A stretch of DNA of 64,000 nt from Trebonia sp050013875. GTDB lineage: Bacteria > Actinomycetota > Actinomycetes > Streptosporangiales > Streptosporangiaceae. Positions 25,597 through 33,824 of the stretch are shown piece by piece. Location: contig JBEKEK010000008.1 in NCBI GenBank assembly GCA_050013875.1, forward strand, positions 1-64,000, in the 5' to 3' direction. The number at the start of each line of letters is the position of its first letter. Positions within the stretch are counted from its first letter, which is position 1. The position numbers and the translations under genes are program-made. The notes under the pieces were generated by a model, which saw only the letters and a program-made list of their open reading frames with translations, searched no databases and was not told the DNA's origin.

Positions 25597-25626
25597 GCTC
25601 CCGCACGGCCCCGGGTTGACGGGAGC
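25597..25626. terminator. Possible bidirectional terminator
   Basis: GCTCCCG (25597-25603) pairs with CGGGAGC (25620-25626) over a 16-base loop, between the convergent exporter and SARP genes. Moderate strength only. Confidence 0.35.
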
Positions 25627-25651
25627 GGGTGATCCCGGCTGGGGGAGCGGA

Positions 25652-26437
25652 CTACCTGTTGGCAGGCTCCGCGAGCTCGCCGCCGCATGACGGCCCCGGC
25701 GCACGGCGCTGACCGGGCACATCCGGGTGCCATAGGTCAAGCAGCCGCTTCATCGAGGCGGCGGGCTCGACCCCAAGCTCTTGTCTGAACAGCTGCTGGC
25801 ACCGGGAGAACTGGCGGCGGCCCTCAGACCAGTTGCCCTCAGCGAGGTGCGCCTCGATGAGGGCGCGATGTGCCGTCTCCCGCAACGGTTCCAGGCGGAT
25901 GGCCGCCATGGCCGCCTGGATGGCGTCTGGATGCCGGCCGACCTCGCTGAGCAGGGCTGAGAGCTTCTCAAGCGCGTGCAGCCTGATCTGGCGCAGCCGC
26001 TCCCGCTCGTCCACCAGCCATTCCTCGTACCAGTCAGGTAGCAGCTCGCCGGACAGCTGGGACAGCCCCACTGAATCCAGTTCGATTTCGTCCGGAGTGG
26101 CCGTCGGCGCGTGCAGCCGCTGAGCGAACGCAGTCAGCCTGCGCACATCCACGTCGATATGCTCGACGAGTCCGATACGCGAGTGGGTGGCGTAGACAAC
26201 AGGCTCGCCGGACTGATTGAGGCGCCATAGCGTGGTACGAAGGTCGGCCAGCGATCGCTCGGTCGGGTAGTCAGGCCAGAGGGTACCCGCAACGTACAGC
26301 CGCGCCGCCGGCTGATCGCGCAGGGCGAGCAGTGCGATCAGCCGCTGACCGCTCGCGGCAACGGCGATTGTCCGTCCGCCCGCCGACAGGCTGAAGCCGC
26401 CGAGTAGTGCCAGGCGAAGCGGGGCGTTCGACGCCAT
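25652..26437 (-). CDS. SARP-family transcriptional activator
   Basis: 261 residues, ATG start behind GAGGGGGGA. The N-terminal OmpR-like winged helix reads LRLALLGGFSLSAGGRTIAV, LIALLALRDQP and SLADLRTTLWRLNQS. The BTAD (about 100-240) has LLPDWYEEWLVDERERLRQI and AIRLEPLRETAHRALIEAHL. SARPs activate gene clusters by binding direct heptamer repeats spaced 11 bp. Such repeats occur at 26676-26705, between this gene and the divergent EWEWE operon, so that operon is its probable target (inference). Confidence 0.9.
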   Translation of the reverse strand: MASNAPLRLALLGGFSLSAGGRTIAVAASGQRLIALLALRDQPAARLYVAGTLWPDYPTERSLADLRTTLWRLNQSGEPVVYATHSRIGLVEHIDVDVRRLTAFAQRLHAPTATPDEIELDSVGLSQLSGELLPDWYEEWLVDERERLRQIRLHALEKLSALLSEVGRHPDAIQAAMAAIRLEPLRETAHRALIEAHLAEGNWSEGRRQFSRCQQLFRQELGVEPAASMKRLLDLWHPDVPGQRRAPGPSCGGELAEPANR

Positions 26438-26799
26438 CGTCCCCCCTCAGTTAACGCGCCGATCTAACTGGCGGATCCGCCTAAAGAGACGGATGAATCA
26501 ACAACCCCGCCTGGATACTAAGGCTCGTCGCCCTCTGTCAGCAGAATATTCGGCGCTAGGGCGGCTGATTTCGTGGCGTCACCGCCCCCGTGCGGGGACA
26601 ACGTCTCCAGCCAGCGGCGCACGGCCTGCCACACCTGGCCGATCGATGTCTGACGGCGACGGGTGTATCCACGCCGGTAACGTCATGGTGACGCTCTGGT
26701 GACGCACCGTAGTCCATCATTGCGACGAGCAGCCGCGGCAGCGCGATCCGCGCGGGACCCGCGCTGCCGGCCGCGGCCAGTTCGAGGAGGTGACGTCAC
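26438..26799. other. Divergent control region of SARP gene and EWEWE operon
   Basis: 362 bases without a gene. It contains the direct repeats listed below, and a perfect 12-bp palindrome GGCGGATCCGCC at 26470-26481, 33 bases upstream of the SARP start. Confidence 0.5.
26676..26705 (+). promoter_or_regulatory. Three direct repeats at 11-bp spacing, probable SARP operator
   Basis: GGTAACGT (26676), GGTGACGC (26687) and GGTGACGC (26698) are spaced by exactly 11 bases, one helical turn. This is the arrangement bound by OmpR-type SARP proteins. A poor -10 (TAGTCC at 26710, or CATCAT at 26715) follows within 10 bases, as expected for an activator-dependent promoter. The operon start is 95 bases downstream. 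Confidence 0.6.
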
Positions 26800-27753
26800 A
26801 TGGCTAGCGCGAACTCGTATGCCCCTGAGGGGCAACTTCACGAATGGGAGCACCTGGAAGCCCACGAGACGCACGAGTGGGAATGGCAACACCCCGAGAT
26901 GGAGTACCAGGAGACCGGCGAGTCGGAAGACGAGTGGGAATGGGAGACCGACGGCGGGCACGAGGCCGACCCGTTCCTGCCCTTCCTGCTGCCGCTGGCC
27001 GCGAAGGCGCTGCCGGCGATTGGCCGGGCCGTTATGCCCGCCGTGCGGAAACTGATCCCGATGGCCAAGCAGGCCATCGGGACGACGATCAGGAATGTCC
27101 TAGGCCCCGACGCGCCCTCCGGCCCGCCCGCGACCCGCCGCGGGCCAGCGGCCCGTTCGCCGAGTCGGGCGGGAGCTGGCCGGCCGCGCGCACTTCATCT
27201 GGTCCGGCAGTTGCACGGCATCATCTTGCGCGGCGAGGCGGAGGCCGAGGCGGCCGAGGCCGCCTTTTTCGGTACCGCGGAGATGGAATGGGAAAGCGGC
27301 CATCCCTCGGCTTACGAGGCCGCGCTCACCGAGGTGCTCGCGGCCGAGGCGGCCCACACGGCCAGCGAGGCGGAGGCCGAGGCGCTGCTCGGCGCGGCCA
27401 TGCCGATCACCATCAGCATCATGGGCGGACGCCGCCGGATGCGGCCGCTGACGCCGTCCCTGGTTCGCGCCAACACGCGGCTCGTGCGCGGGTTGCGGCG
27501 CAGCGGTCCGGCCGGTCCGCAGCTGCTGCGCCTTGTCCCGAAGATTCAGCGCAACTCCGTTGCCGCCATCAGACAGCTGCAGCGCTCGGGACGGCAGGTG
27601 CCGCCCTCGATGGTCGCGCCGATTGTCGCGGCCAGCGCCGCGCGAGTCCTTGGCACACCAAGCAAATGCGGTCCTGCGCTGGTCAGGAACACGGTCGTCC
27701 GGCAGCGGACGGTGGCTCCCCCCCGCCCGCGGCGCAGGCATAGCGCCTACTAA
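26800..27753 (+). CDS. Acidic Trp-repeat (EWEWE) protein, paralogue 1
   Basis: 317 residues, GAGGAGGTG upstream of the ATG. Residues 10-55 are acidic and Trp-rich (LHEWEHLEAHETHEWEWQHP, DEWEWETDGG). A hydrophobic, amphipathic stretch follows (DPFLPFLLPLAAKALPAIGR, then VRKLIPMAKQAIG). Another Ala/Glu-rich region precedes a conserved C-terminal core: MPITISIMGGRRRMRPLTP, VRANTRLVRGLRRSG and VPPSMVAPIVAASAARVLG, ending in a basic tail. The next gene has the same plan, so they are paralogues. I know of similar unnamed proteins in other bacteria but no function. No signal peptide. First gene of the operon. Confidence 0.8.
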   Translation: MASANSYAPEGQLHEWEHLEAHETHEWEWQHPEMEYQETGESEDEWEWETDGGHEADPFLPFLLPLAAKALPAIGRAVMPAVRKLIPMAKQAIGTTIRNVLGPDAPSGPPATRRGPAARSPSRAGAGRPRALHLVRQLHGIILRGEAEAEAAEAAFFGTAEMEWESGHPSAYEAALTEVLAAEAAHTASEAEAEALLGAAMPITISIMGGRRRMRPLTPSLVRANTRLVRGLRRSGPAGPQLLRLVPKIQRNSVAAIRQLQRSGRQVPPSMVAPIVAASAARVLGTPSKCGPALVRNTVVRQRTVAPPRPRRRHSAY

Positions 27754-27788
27754 TCCGACCCAACTTGTCATGCGGAAACGAGAAGACG

Positions 27789-28886
27789 ATGGCTCCAATC
27801 TTTGAGGCACCGGCCGCCCATGAGGGCGTGCACGAGACCGCACACGAATGGGAATGGGAAAACCCGGATACCCACGAGGTCCACGAGTCCCATGAGGCTC
27901 AGGAGTGGGAGTGGGAGCATCTAGAGGCCCACGAGCCGGAGGACGAGTTGACGTGGGCGCACCCGGGGGTTCACGAGGCTCAGGAGTGGGAGTGGGAGCA
28001 TCTAGAGGCCCACGAGCCGGAGGACGAGTTCGCGTGGGCGCACCCGGGGGTTCACGAGGCTCAGGAGTGGGAGTGGGAGCATCTAGAGGCCCACGAGCCG
28101 GAGGACGAGTTCTGGCATCCTGAGGCCCAGGAATGGGAATCGGAGGCGGACCCGTTCTTCGGCGCGTTCAAGGGTCTCGCCAAGGGGCTCGGCGGCATCG
28201 CCAAGCGCCTCGCCCCTGGCGCCATCCGCGCGCTCGCCTCGATGATCCCCGGGGGGGCCATCGCGGCCCCGATGCTCGGCCAGCTCACTCAGAGCATCCT
28301 GCAGGAGGGTGAGGCCATGGCCGCCGAGGCCGAGGCCGAGGCGTTCGGCGGCAGCCAGGGTGAGGCCGAGGTCGGGCACAGTGAGATGTCGCACGAGGCG
28401 GCCCTCGCCGAGCTCCTCGCGGCCGAGGCGGCGATGGCGGGCTCGGAGGCCGAAGCGGCCTCCATCACATCGGCGGCGCTGCCGCTGACTATCACGATCA
28501 TGCGGGCCGACCGCGCGGTACGACCGGTGGTGCCAGTTCTCATCCAGGCCAATGCCCGGGTGGCCAGGACCCTGGCCCGCAGCGGCCCGCAGGGCCGCCA
28601 GCTGCTGCGGGCAATGCCGCATATTCATCGCGTGACGGTCGGCAGCCTCAAGTCGGCGGCCCGCTCCGGCCGGCGGGTAACCCCGCAGCTCGCGGTCGGC
28701 GCGATGGCGGCCGCCACCCGGCGCGTTCTCGGCGACCCGCGGCGCGTCGAGGCGGTGGTCAACCGCAACCTGGCCCTGCGGCAGCGGACCGCGCCGCCGC
28801 ATCCGCGGCGAGCGCTGGTCTACCAGCCCCAGCGCCGTGCTCCCTATCACCGGCGACGCTCGGCCTGGGACCGCGCTCCCTTCTGA
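27789..28886 (+). CDS. Acidic Trp-repeat (EWEWE) protein, paralogue 2
   Basis: 365 residues from ATG 27789, 36 bases after the first paralogue; the frame could be extended to 27765, but GAGAAG favours 27789. Its N-terminus holds EWEWE units, including almost three copies of a 27-residue tandem repeat (QEWEWEHLEAHEPEDE plus WAHPGVH). Next is a Gly/Ala-rich amphipathic segment (AFKGLAKGLGGIAKRLAPG) and the same core as paralogue 1: LPLTITIMRADRAVRPVVP, ANARVARTLARSGPQGRQLL, VTPQLAVGAMAAATRRVLG. The tail is Arg/Pro-rich. Charge runs from strongly acidic to strongly basic along the chain, which suits self-assembly or membrane/polymer binding (inference). Confidence 0.8.
   Translation: MAPIFEAPAAHEGVHETAHEWEWENPDTHEVHESHEAQEWEWEHLEAHEPEDELTWAHPGVHEAQEWEWEHLEAHEPEDEFAWAHPGVHEAQEWEWEHLEAHEPEDEFWHPEAQEWESEADPFFGAFKGLAKGLGGIAKRLAPGAIRALASMIPGGAIAAPMLGQLTQSILQEGEAMAAEAEAEAFGGSQGEAEVGHSEMSHEAALAELLAAEAAMAGSEAEAASITSAALPLTITIMRADRAVRPVVPVLIQANARVARTLARSGPQGRQLLRAMPHIHRVTVGSLKSAARSGRRVTPQLAVGAMAAATRRVLGDPRRVEAVVNRNLALRQRTAPPHPRRALVYQPQRRAPYHRRRSAWDRAPF
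27898..28111 (+). repeat. 81-bp in-frame tandem repeat, about 2.6 copies
   Basis: Units begin at 27898, 27979 and 28060 and are nearly identical in DNA; the first two differ at only a few bases. The near identity at silent positions shows recent duplication. Confidence 0.9.
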
Positions 28887-28921
28887 GTGGGCAGACCCGA
28901 TAAGACGAGGGGTAACTTCCG

Positions 28922-30310
28922 ATGACCGCCATCTTCCATGAGGTCTACGGCCCCGCCGGACGGGCCGCGCCCAATGGCCGCGTCCCGGCTCGCCGACGAC
29001 CTCAGCGGGGTCCGCGGCGGGCTCCGCCACGGGGTTCCGGCGGCCGCGAGAGCGACACCGTCCTCGGCCGCTGGGTCGCCACCCAGGCGGTGAACCTGAA
29101 CCGGCACGCGGCGTCGCTGCGGCCCTTCTCCTATACCGAATTCGGAACCGGGCCGGCGGCGCCCAGCCGGGCCCACATCGACGCGGTCAACCGGTTCATC
29201 GGGGAGTTCAGGCACCGGCTCGGCAACGGCGCCGCGTGGGTGGACGCGGCCGCCGCGGTCGCGGTGCGGCACCCGGCCAGCGCCAACCTGACCCGGCTGC
29301 TGCGGCGCAAGGACACCGTCACCAGTCAGGTCTTCTACGCCGAGGGGATCTGGGACTTCTATTTCGACCTGTTCGTCCAGCGGCTGTCCGCGCTTGGCGA
29401 GCGGCTCAGGGCGGTAGACCGGATCGGGGCCAACTGCTATGAGGATCTGTACCTCGGCCTGGGCACCGCCCGCCCGGCGCCGCGGCTGCTGCCGTTCAGC
29501 TACGCGTCGGCGGGGTTCAGCCCGCTGACCTACCGGCGCGGGGTCCCGCTGCAGCGCCTGCGGCGTCATCCCAACCTCTTCCCGCTGGTCATCTTGCCGC
29601 AGCACCGGCTGGACAACGTCTGGGCGCTGTCGAGCGTGCTGCACGAGGTCTCGCACAATCTCCAGGCCGACCTGGGCCTGTGGGAGGTCATGCCCAGGCT
29701 GATCTTCGAGCGGCTGACCGGCGACGGGCAGCTCCCACCCCAGGTCGCGGCGGTCTGGGCCCGCTGGCACAAGGAGATCGCGGCGGACATGTTCGCGCTC
29801 CTGCTTGGCGGCCCGGCGACGGTGGAGTCGCTGATGGACGTCGTCGGGCGCTCGCCGCGGGCAACCGTGCGCTACACCCAGGGCGGCGTGCACCCCACGC
29901 CGGTGCTGCGGGTGCCGATCAACCTGATCCTGCTCCGGCGGCTCGGGTTCGGCCCGACGGCGGCCGCGATCGCCGCCGCCTGGCGCCGCCTCTACCCGGC
30001 GGTTACCCCGGCCGACGTTCCGCCGTGGCTGACGCGGACCTTCGGCCGGGCGGCCGAGCTGACCGTCGACACCATCGTCTTTACCCCTCGTCCGCAGCTC
30101 GCAGGCAGGGCACTCGCCCAGCTGGTGGAGTTCGGGCCAAGCCAGATGGCGCTCATCGAGCAGGCCGCCGGCCGGATCGCCAGCGGCGAGGACGCCGGCT
30201 CCATTCCGCCGCGGCTCATGATCAGTGCCGCCCGGCGCGCGCTGGACCAGCACCTGGCCAGTCCGCAGACCATCACCGACAACTTCTACCGCATCCTCGG
30301 GAGACGATGA
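28922..30310 (+). CDS. Putative zinc metallopeptidase (HExxH), EWEWE operon
   Basis: 462 residues. A basic, disordered start (residues 1-45) leads to a helical protein. SVLHEVSHNLQADL contains HEVSH, and about 40 residues on, KEIAADMFALLLGGP offers the Glu-x-x-Ala-Asp of gluzincins, so a zinc site is plausible. The remainder (YFDLFVQRLSALGERL, FPLVILPQHRLDNVW) is not recognised. No signal peptide is seen, so it acts inside the cell or leaves by another route. A possible job is processing of the EWEWE proteins. The stop overlaps the start of the next gene. Confidence 0.75.
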   Translation: MTAIFHEVYGPAGRAAPNGRVPARRRPQRGPRRAPPRGSGGRESDTVLGRWVATQAVNLNRHAASLRPFSYTEFGTGPAAPSRAHIDAVNRFIGEFRHRLGNGAAWVDAAAAVAVRHPASANLTRLLRRKDTVTSQVFYAEGIWDFYFDLFVQRLSALGERLRAVDRIGANCYEDLYLGLGTARPAPRLLPFSYASAGFSPLTYRRGVPLQRLRRHPNLFPLVILPQHRLDNVWALSSVLHEVSHNLQADLGLWEVMPRLIFERLTGDGQLPPQVAAVWARWHKEIAADMFALLLGGPATVESLMDVVGRSPRATVRYTQGGVHPTPVLRVPINLILLRRLGFGPTAAAIAAAWRRLYPAVTPADVPPWLTRTFGRAAELTVDTIVFTPRPQLAGRALAQLVEFGPSQMALIEQAAGRIASGEDAGSIPPRLMISAARRALDQHLASPQTITDNFYRILGRR

Positions 30311-31020
30311 GGGCGATGACCGACAACGACCACCGCACGTCCGCGGCGAGCCTCGACGAGCTCGCGGCACGAGTGCGGGCACACTACGAGAGCCTGCTCA
30401 GCGAAGCCGCGGAAATGCCGAGAAACACCAGCCGGACCAAGCTGGAGAACACGCTTAAGACGCATCTGCATCCACTCGTCGCAGAGACAGGCCACGCGGC
30501 GGCGCACGCCGGGATCCATGACGCCGTCGTGTCCTACGTGAGTGTGTCCCGCATCCACGTGACACCCTGCCTGCCCGAGCGCCGGCGACAGGCGCTGCGG
30601 GAGGAACTGGCCGAGCTCGGCAGGCTCGTACAGGAACACGCGTCGAGCGAGCAGGGGAACGCGCAGACGCTTGTCAATTCGGTGCGTGAACTCGCGGGCG
30701 TCATCGACCGATCGCACAGATCCCTGATCGGCAGGCTAGCGGAAATCCGCGGCGAGCTGAGCTCGATAGGCGACGCTCTCCAGCCGGTCAGTTCCGCGGC
30801 CCAGGACACCGTGAGGTTCGGAAATGCGCTGTCGCACATTGACTATGTCCTCACCGGGTCAATGGCGCTGCTTGTCGGCCCATTGCCACCCCAGACACCC
30901 CAGACACCGGCGCCGCCTCCGCCGGTGCCCGTGAGCGGTACCGTGCCGCAGCCACGAGTAGCAGAAAAGACCACGTCCACGCCGGAGCGAGAATTGGAGG
31001 CGATGTCACATGCCAACTAA
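30307..31020 (+). CDS. Helical protein of unknown function, EWEWE operon
   Basis: 237 residues from ATG 30307, overlapping the metallopeptidase stop by four bases (ATG 30316 is the alternative). Long helices, partly coiled-coil (RRRQALREELAELGRLVQEH, SLIGRLAEIRGELSSIGDAL), a hydrophobic FGNALSHIDYVLTGSMALLVG, then a Pro-rich tail (PPQTPQTPAPPPPVPV). No known domain. Its 3' end overlaps the next start by 11 bases. Confidence 0.65.
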   Translation: MRAMTDNDHRTSAASLDELAARVRAHYESLLSEAAEMPRNTSRTKLENTLKTHLHPLVAETGHAAAHAGIHDAVVSYVSVSRIHVTPCLPERRRQALREELAELGRLVQEHASSEQGNAQTLVNSVRELAGVIDRSHRSLIGRLAEIRGELSSIGDALQPVSSAAQDTVRFGNALSHIDYVLTGSMALLVGPLPPQTPQTPAPPPPVPVSGTVPQPRVAEKTTSTPERELEAMSHAN

Positions 31021-32581
31021 CAGGGCGTCAATGCCTGGCAAAGCATACAATCGCCTGACCGCCTTGAATGCGTATATTACGCAAAATAACATCGTAGTAT
31101 CGGGGGGCGGCCTAAACGCGCGTTTCAGCAGCTTCGCCAATACCTTTCAGACTCGGCTGAATACCTCGAACGGGACGAACGGCGCGCTCGGCGGCACCCT
31201 TGAGGCACAGGTCAACGGCGCGCTCGCGCAGGTGCTGCGCCAGGCGGGGAACGGCACCACGACCGCGGTGGCGGCGCGCTCGGCCGACATGAGCATCGCC
31301 ACCCTGGTCGGCGGCGCGGGCGGCGTTCAGCCGTCCATGTCCCCGTACCATGCGACCTTGGTGCGCGAGTCACACCTCGTCCTGGGAGATGCCATCGCCC
31401 TGCTTAGCGACCTGCAGCCGCTGTCTTCTTTCACCGACCCCGGCGACGCGGAGTGCCTCCGGGCACTGGTTCGCGCGGAGGTCAACGGGCTCATCGAGGA
31501 GTTCGGCTACGCCCGGCTGCAGCCCCGCCAGCAGCGAGTCCGGGTCTTCCTCGGCGGCCTGCTCGGTTACGACTACGACGCATACGCCAACGCGGGAGTC
31601 TCGTCTCCCCTCGACGCGAAAGCACCCCCGGGAGACATCCAGGCCCTGGTGAACGTGTTCAACTTTGCCGGGCCGATGATCCCGACGCTAGCGGTAGAAG
31701 ACCAACTGGCGAGCCAGGTGGCGCTGGCCTCCGACGCGGTACTCTTCGACACCCAGTGGAAAAACTTCTGGTCCATCGCATTGCGGAACAGCCCCACCAG
31801 CGCGCCGACGCCGGGAAGTCCGGCAGTCCTCCCCTGGGCGCTCTGGGAATGGCCGACGAGCGCGCCCACTGTCCCAAGCGGCCTCGGCAGACTGCTGTCG
31901 ACAGCCGCCGTGGACTCGAACCCGATCCTCTTCGGCCCCAGCAGCCCGCAACTGCCGCAGCAGGTGTCGTGGCGGATCGAGGCCTATAGCGGCCCTGCGC
32001 CCAGTGTTTCGTCGGTGTCGTACGCCGAGAAGATGATCCAGGTGGACCTCCTGCTGCCGGTCATCGCCCAGGATGCCAGCCGCGTGGAGACCGATCTGAC
32101 CGCTGTCGGCTTCACGCCGGGGGAACAGGAAACCAGTTTCGCCTGGCTCTGGTCGGCGGTGGATGCCGATCTGCTTCCTGCGTATCCCTATGCACCTGCA
32201 CCTGGACTTCCGGTAATACCGGCCCCCCCGAACAGCTGGCCGGGTTTCTGGACCAGCTTCCCGTTGCAGACGCTCAATACCGCTGCCGGGGCTCCGGTTT
32301 CCGGGACTCCCACACCCATCCCGGTGTGGACAACGGTGGCGGACATCCTGGACTGGGCGCAGAACCTGGCCGGGCCGACCAGCGCCGACTACCTGCGGCA
32401 GGCCGGCGCACTGGGGCTCAACCTCATCTGCGACCAGGCCGACGAGCTGTGCCATCTCGTCCTGGCCATGCTGCACCACACGGCGAGCACGCAGATATCA
32501 GCGCTCGCTGACACGGAAGTCCAGCTTGAGCTGGTGTCGCTCGCAACCGACCTCAACACGCTGGCCAACCTCGCCTACTGA
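31010..32581 (+). CDS. Unknown 523-residue protein, EWEWE operon
   Basis: ATG 31010 lies inside the preceding gene, with GGAGG 7-8 bases before. The sequence is Ala/Leu/Ser-rich with many Pro and Trp residues (LPWALWEWPTSAP, PNSWPGFWTSFPLQ) and has neither a signal peptide nor a recognised motif. The first 100 bases are more AT-rich than the rest. The tight packing shows that it belongs to the same transcript. Confidence 0.65.
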   Translation: MPTNRASMPGKAYNRLTALNAYITQNNIVVSGGGLNARFSSFANTFQTRLNTSNGTNGALGGTLEAQVNGALAQVLRQAGNGTTTAVAARSADMSIATLVGGAGGVQPSMSPYHATLVRESHLVLGDAIALLSDLQPLSSFTDPGDAECLRALVRAEVNGLIEEFGYARLQPRQQRVRVFLGGLLGYDYDAYANAGVSSPLDAKAPPGDIQALVNVFNFAGPMIPTLAVEDQLASQVALASDAVLFDTQWKNFWSIALRNSPTSAPTPGSPAVLPWALWEWPTSAPTVPSGLGRLLSTAAVDSNPILFGPSSPQLPQQVSWRIEAYSGPAPSVSSVSYAEKMIQVDLLLPVIAQDASRVETDLTAVGFTPGEQETSFAWLWSAVDADLLPAYPYAPAPGLPVIPAPPNSWPGFWTSFPLQTLNTAAGAPVSGTPTPIPVWTTVADILDWAQNLAGPTSADYLRQAGALGLNLICDQADELCHLVLAMLHHTASTQISALADTEVQLELVSLATDLNTLANLAY

Positions 32582-32592
32582 CGGAGACCCTA

Positions 32593-33807
32593 ATGCCCAG
32601 TACCAGTGACCTTGACGGGCTCAAGAACCAGCGGGCCAAGCTGATCGAGAGCGTCATCGGCGCGCTCGGCCCGGAGGCGCTCGCCGATCCCAGCCTGCCC
32701 GACGTGGTGGCGAGGCTGGTCGACCAGCGGCTGGCCGCACCCGGCGGCTTCTCGATGAACGGGTCGTCCCCGGCCAGCCAGTCCGGCGGGCCGGGCGGCC
32801 AGTCGCCCGCGCCCGGCGCGCCGCCGGCCGACGGGGGCCTGGCCGACCTGATCGGGCTCGGCGCGACGGCCCCGGCCGACCTGGCCCAGGCGGAGATGTC
32901 GCCCGGCGTGGTCGACTACGACGACACCGTGACCAGCGACCGGCTGCTGGCCACCGCCGATCTGTATTACCAGTACGTGCACGAGCGACTTGGCGTGTTC
33001 GACGTGATATTCAAGCTCCAGGAGCTGTTCCGGGCCGGGACGATCCGCATCTCGGACGGGCGGGGCGCGGTCGGCCTGTACCGCTTCGACAAGCACGCGA
33101 TCCTGCGGTACGACCGATCCGAGCGGCTGCAGGCGTACAAGCGGGTGCTCGGCTACGGCCCGGCCGCCCCCAGCAGGAACGCCCGGCCGAACCAGGAATT
33201 CCACGGGCTGTTCACCCATTTTATCGGCGAGACGGCCAAGTTCTGGCGGGACAAGCGGATCAGCGAGGTGATCAGGGACCGGGCCAACGACCCGACGTTC
33301 GCATCGATGGCCCTCGCCAAGCGGGCCGCGCTCGACCTGCGCAACAACATCAAGAACTCCTCCTACGGCTACGTCAGCGTGATGCGGACGGAGACCAGCC
33401 AGGCGCTGGCCGAGGCGTTCGCGATCCTGGACGCCGACGACCTCAAATCGCAGTTCGGCGCGCAGAACCCGTGGGAAATGATCGAGCTGGTGATGTGGCA
33501 GCACTTCCACCGGGCCGTCGCCGCCAGCGCCATGAACCGGATGGCGGTCAGCGGACGGAGCATCCTCCAGTGGCTGGCTCAGCCGCATGTGCTGACCACC
33601 GATCGCCGGATGTTCGAGGCCAAGCTCTACCCGATAGCGGAAGCGGCCGAGGAGTGGCTGTCCAGCGACGAGGGGATGCGACTGTCGCGGCCGACGCCCC
33701 CGGCCCGCGGCGTCTACCAGTCCGGTCCGCCGCCGGCCGGCTCGCGCCGTGACCCGATCTTCGGCCGTAGCCCGGGCCGGATGCCGGCCGTCCGGGTCGT
33801 CGGCTGA
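32593..33807 (+). CDS. Unknown 404-residue protein, EWEWE operon
   Basis: 12 bases after the previous stop. A Gly/Pro/Ser-rich low-complexity linker (about 50-85) separates a short helical start from a helical body with DRLLATADLYYQYVHERLG, HGLFTHFIGETAKFWRDKR and MIELVMWQHFHRAVAASAMN. The His-rich segments are suggestive, but no known metal motif is present. Basic Pro/Arg-rich tail. Unrecognised. Confidence 0.65.
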   Translation: MPSTSDLDGLKNQRAKLIESVIGALGPEALADPSLPDVVARLVDQRLAAPGGFSMNGSSPASQSGGPGGQSPAPGAPPADGGLADLIGLGATAPADLAQAEMSPGVVDYDDTVTSDRLLATADLYYQYVHERLGVFDVIFKLQELFRAGTIRISDGRGAVGLYRFDKHAILRYDRSERLQAYKRVLGYGPAAPSRNARPNQEFHGLFTHFIGETAKFWRDKRISEVIRDRANDPTFASMALAKRAALDLRNNIKNSSYGYVSVMRTETSQALAEAFAILDADDLKSQFGAQNPWEMIELVMWQHFHRAVAASAMNRMAVSGRSILQWLAQPHVLTTDRRMFEAKLYPIAEAAEEWLSSDEGMRLSRPTPPARGVYQSGPPPAGSRRDPIFGRSPGRMPAVRVVG

Positions 33808-33824
33808 GCAAGCGCCGCCTGGCC

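Noticed and set aside
23999..25606. A 535-codon minus-strand frame opposite the MFS exporter
   Set aside because: Product is nearly all Arg, Gln, Gly and Asp, typical of an antisense shadow; the plus strand has 14 membrane helices.
27898..28111. CRISPR array
   Set aside because: The repeats are contiguous, 81 bp long and in frame with protein coding; no spacers and no cas genes.
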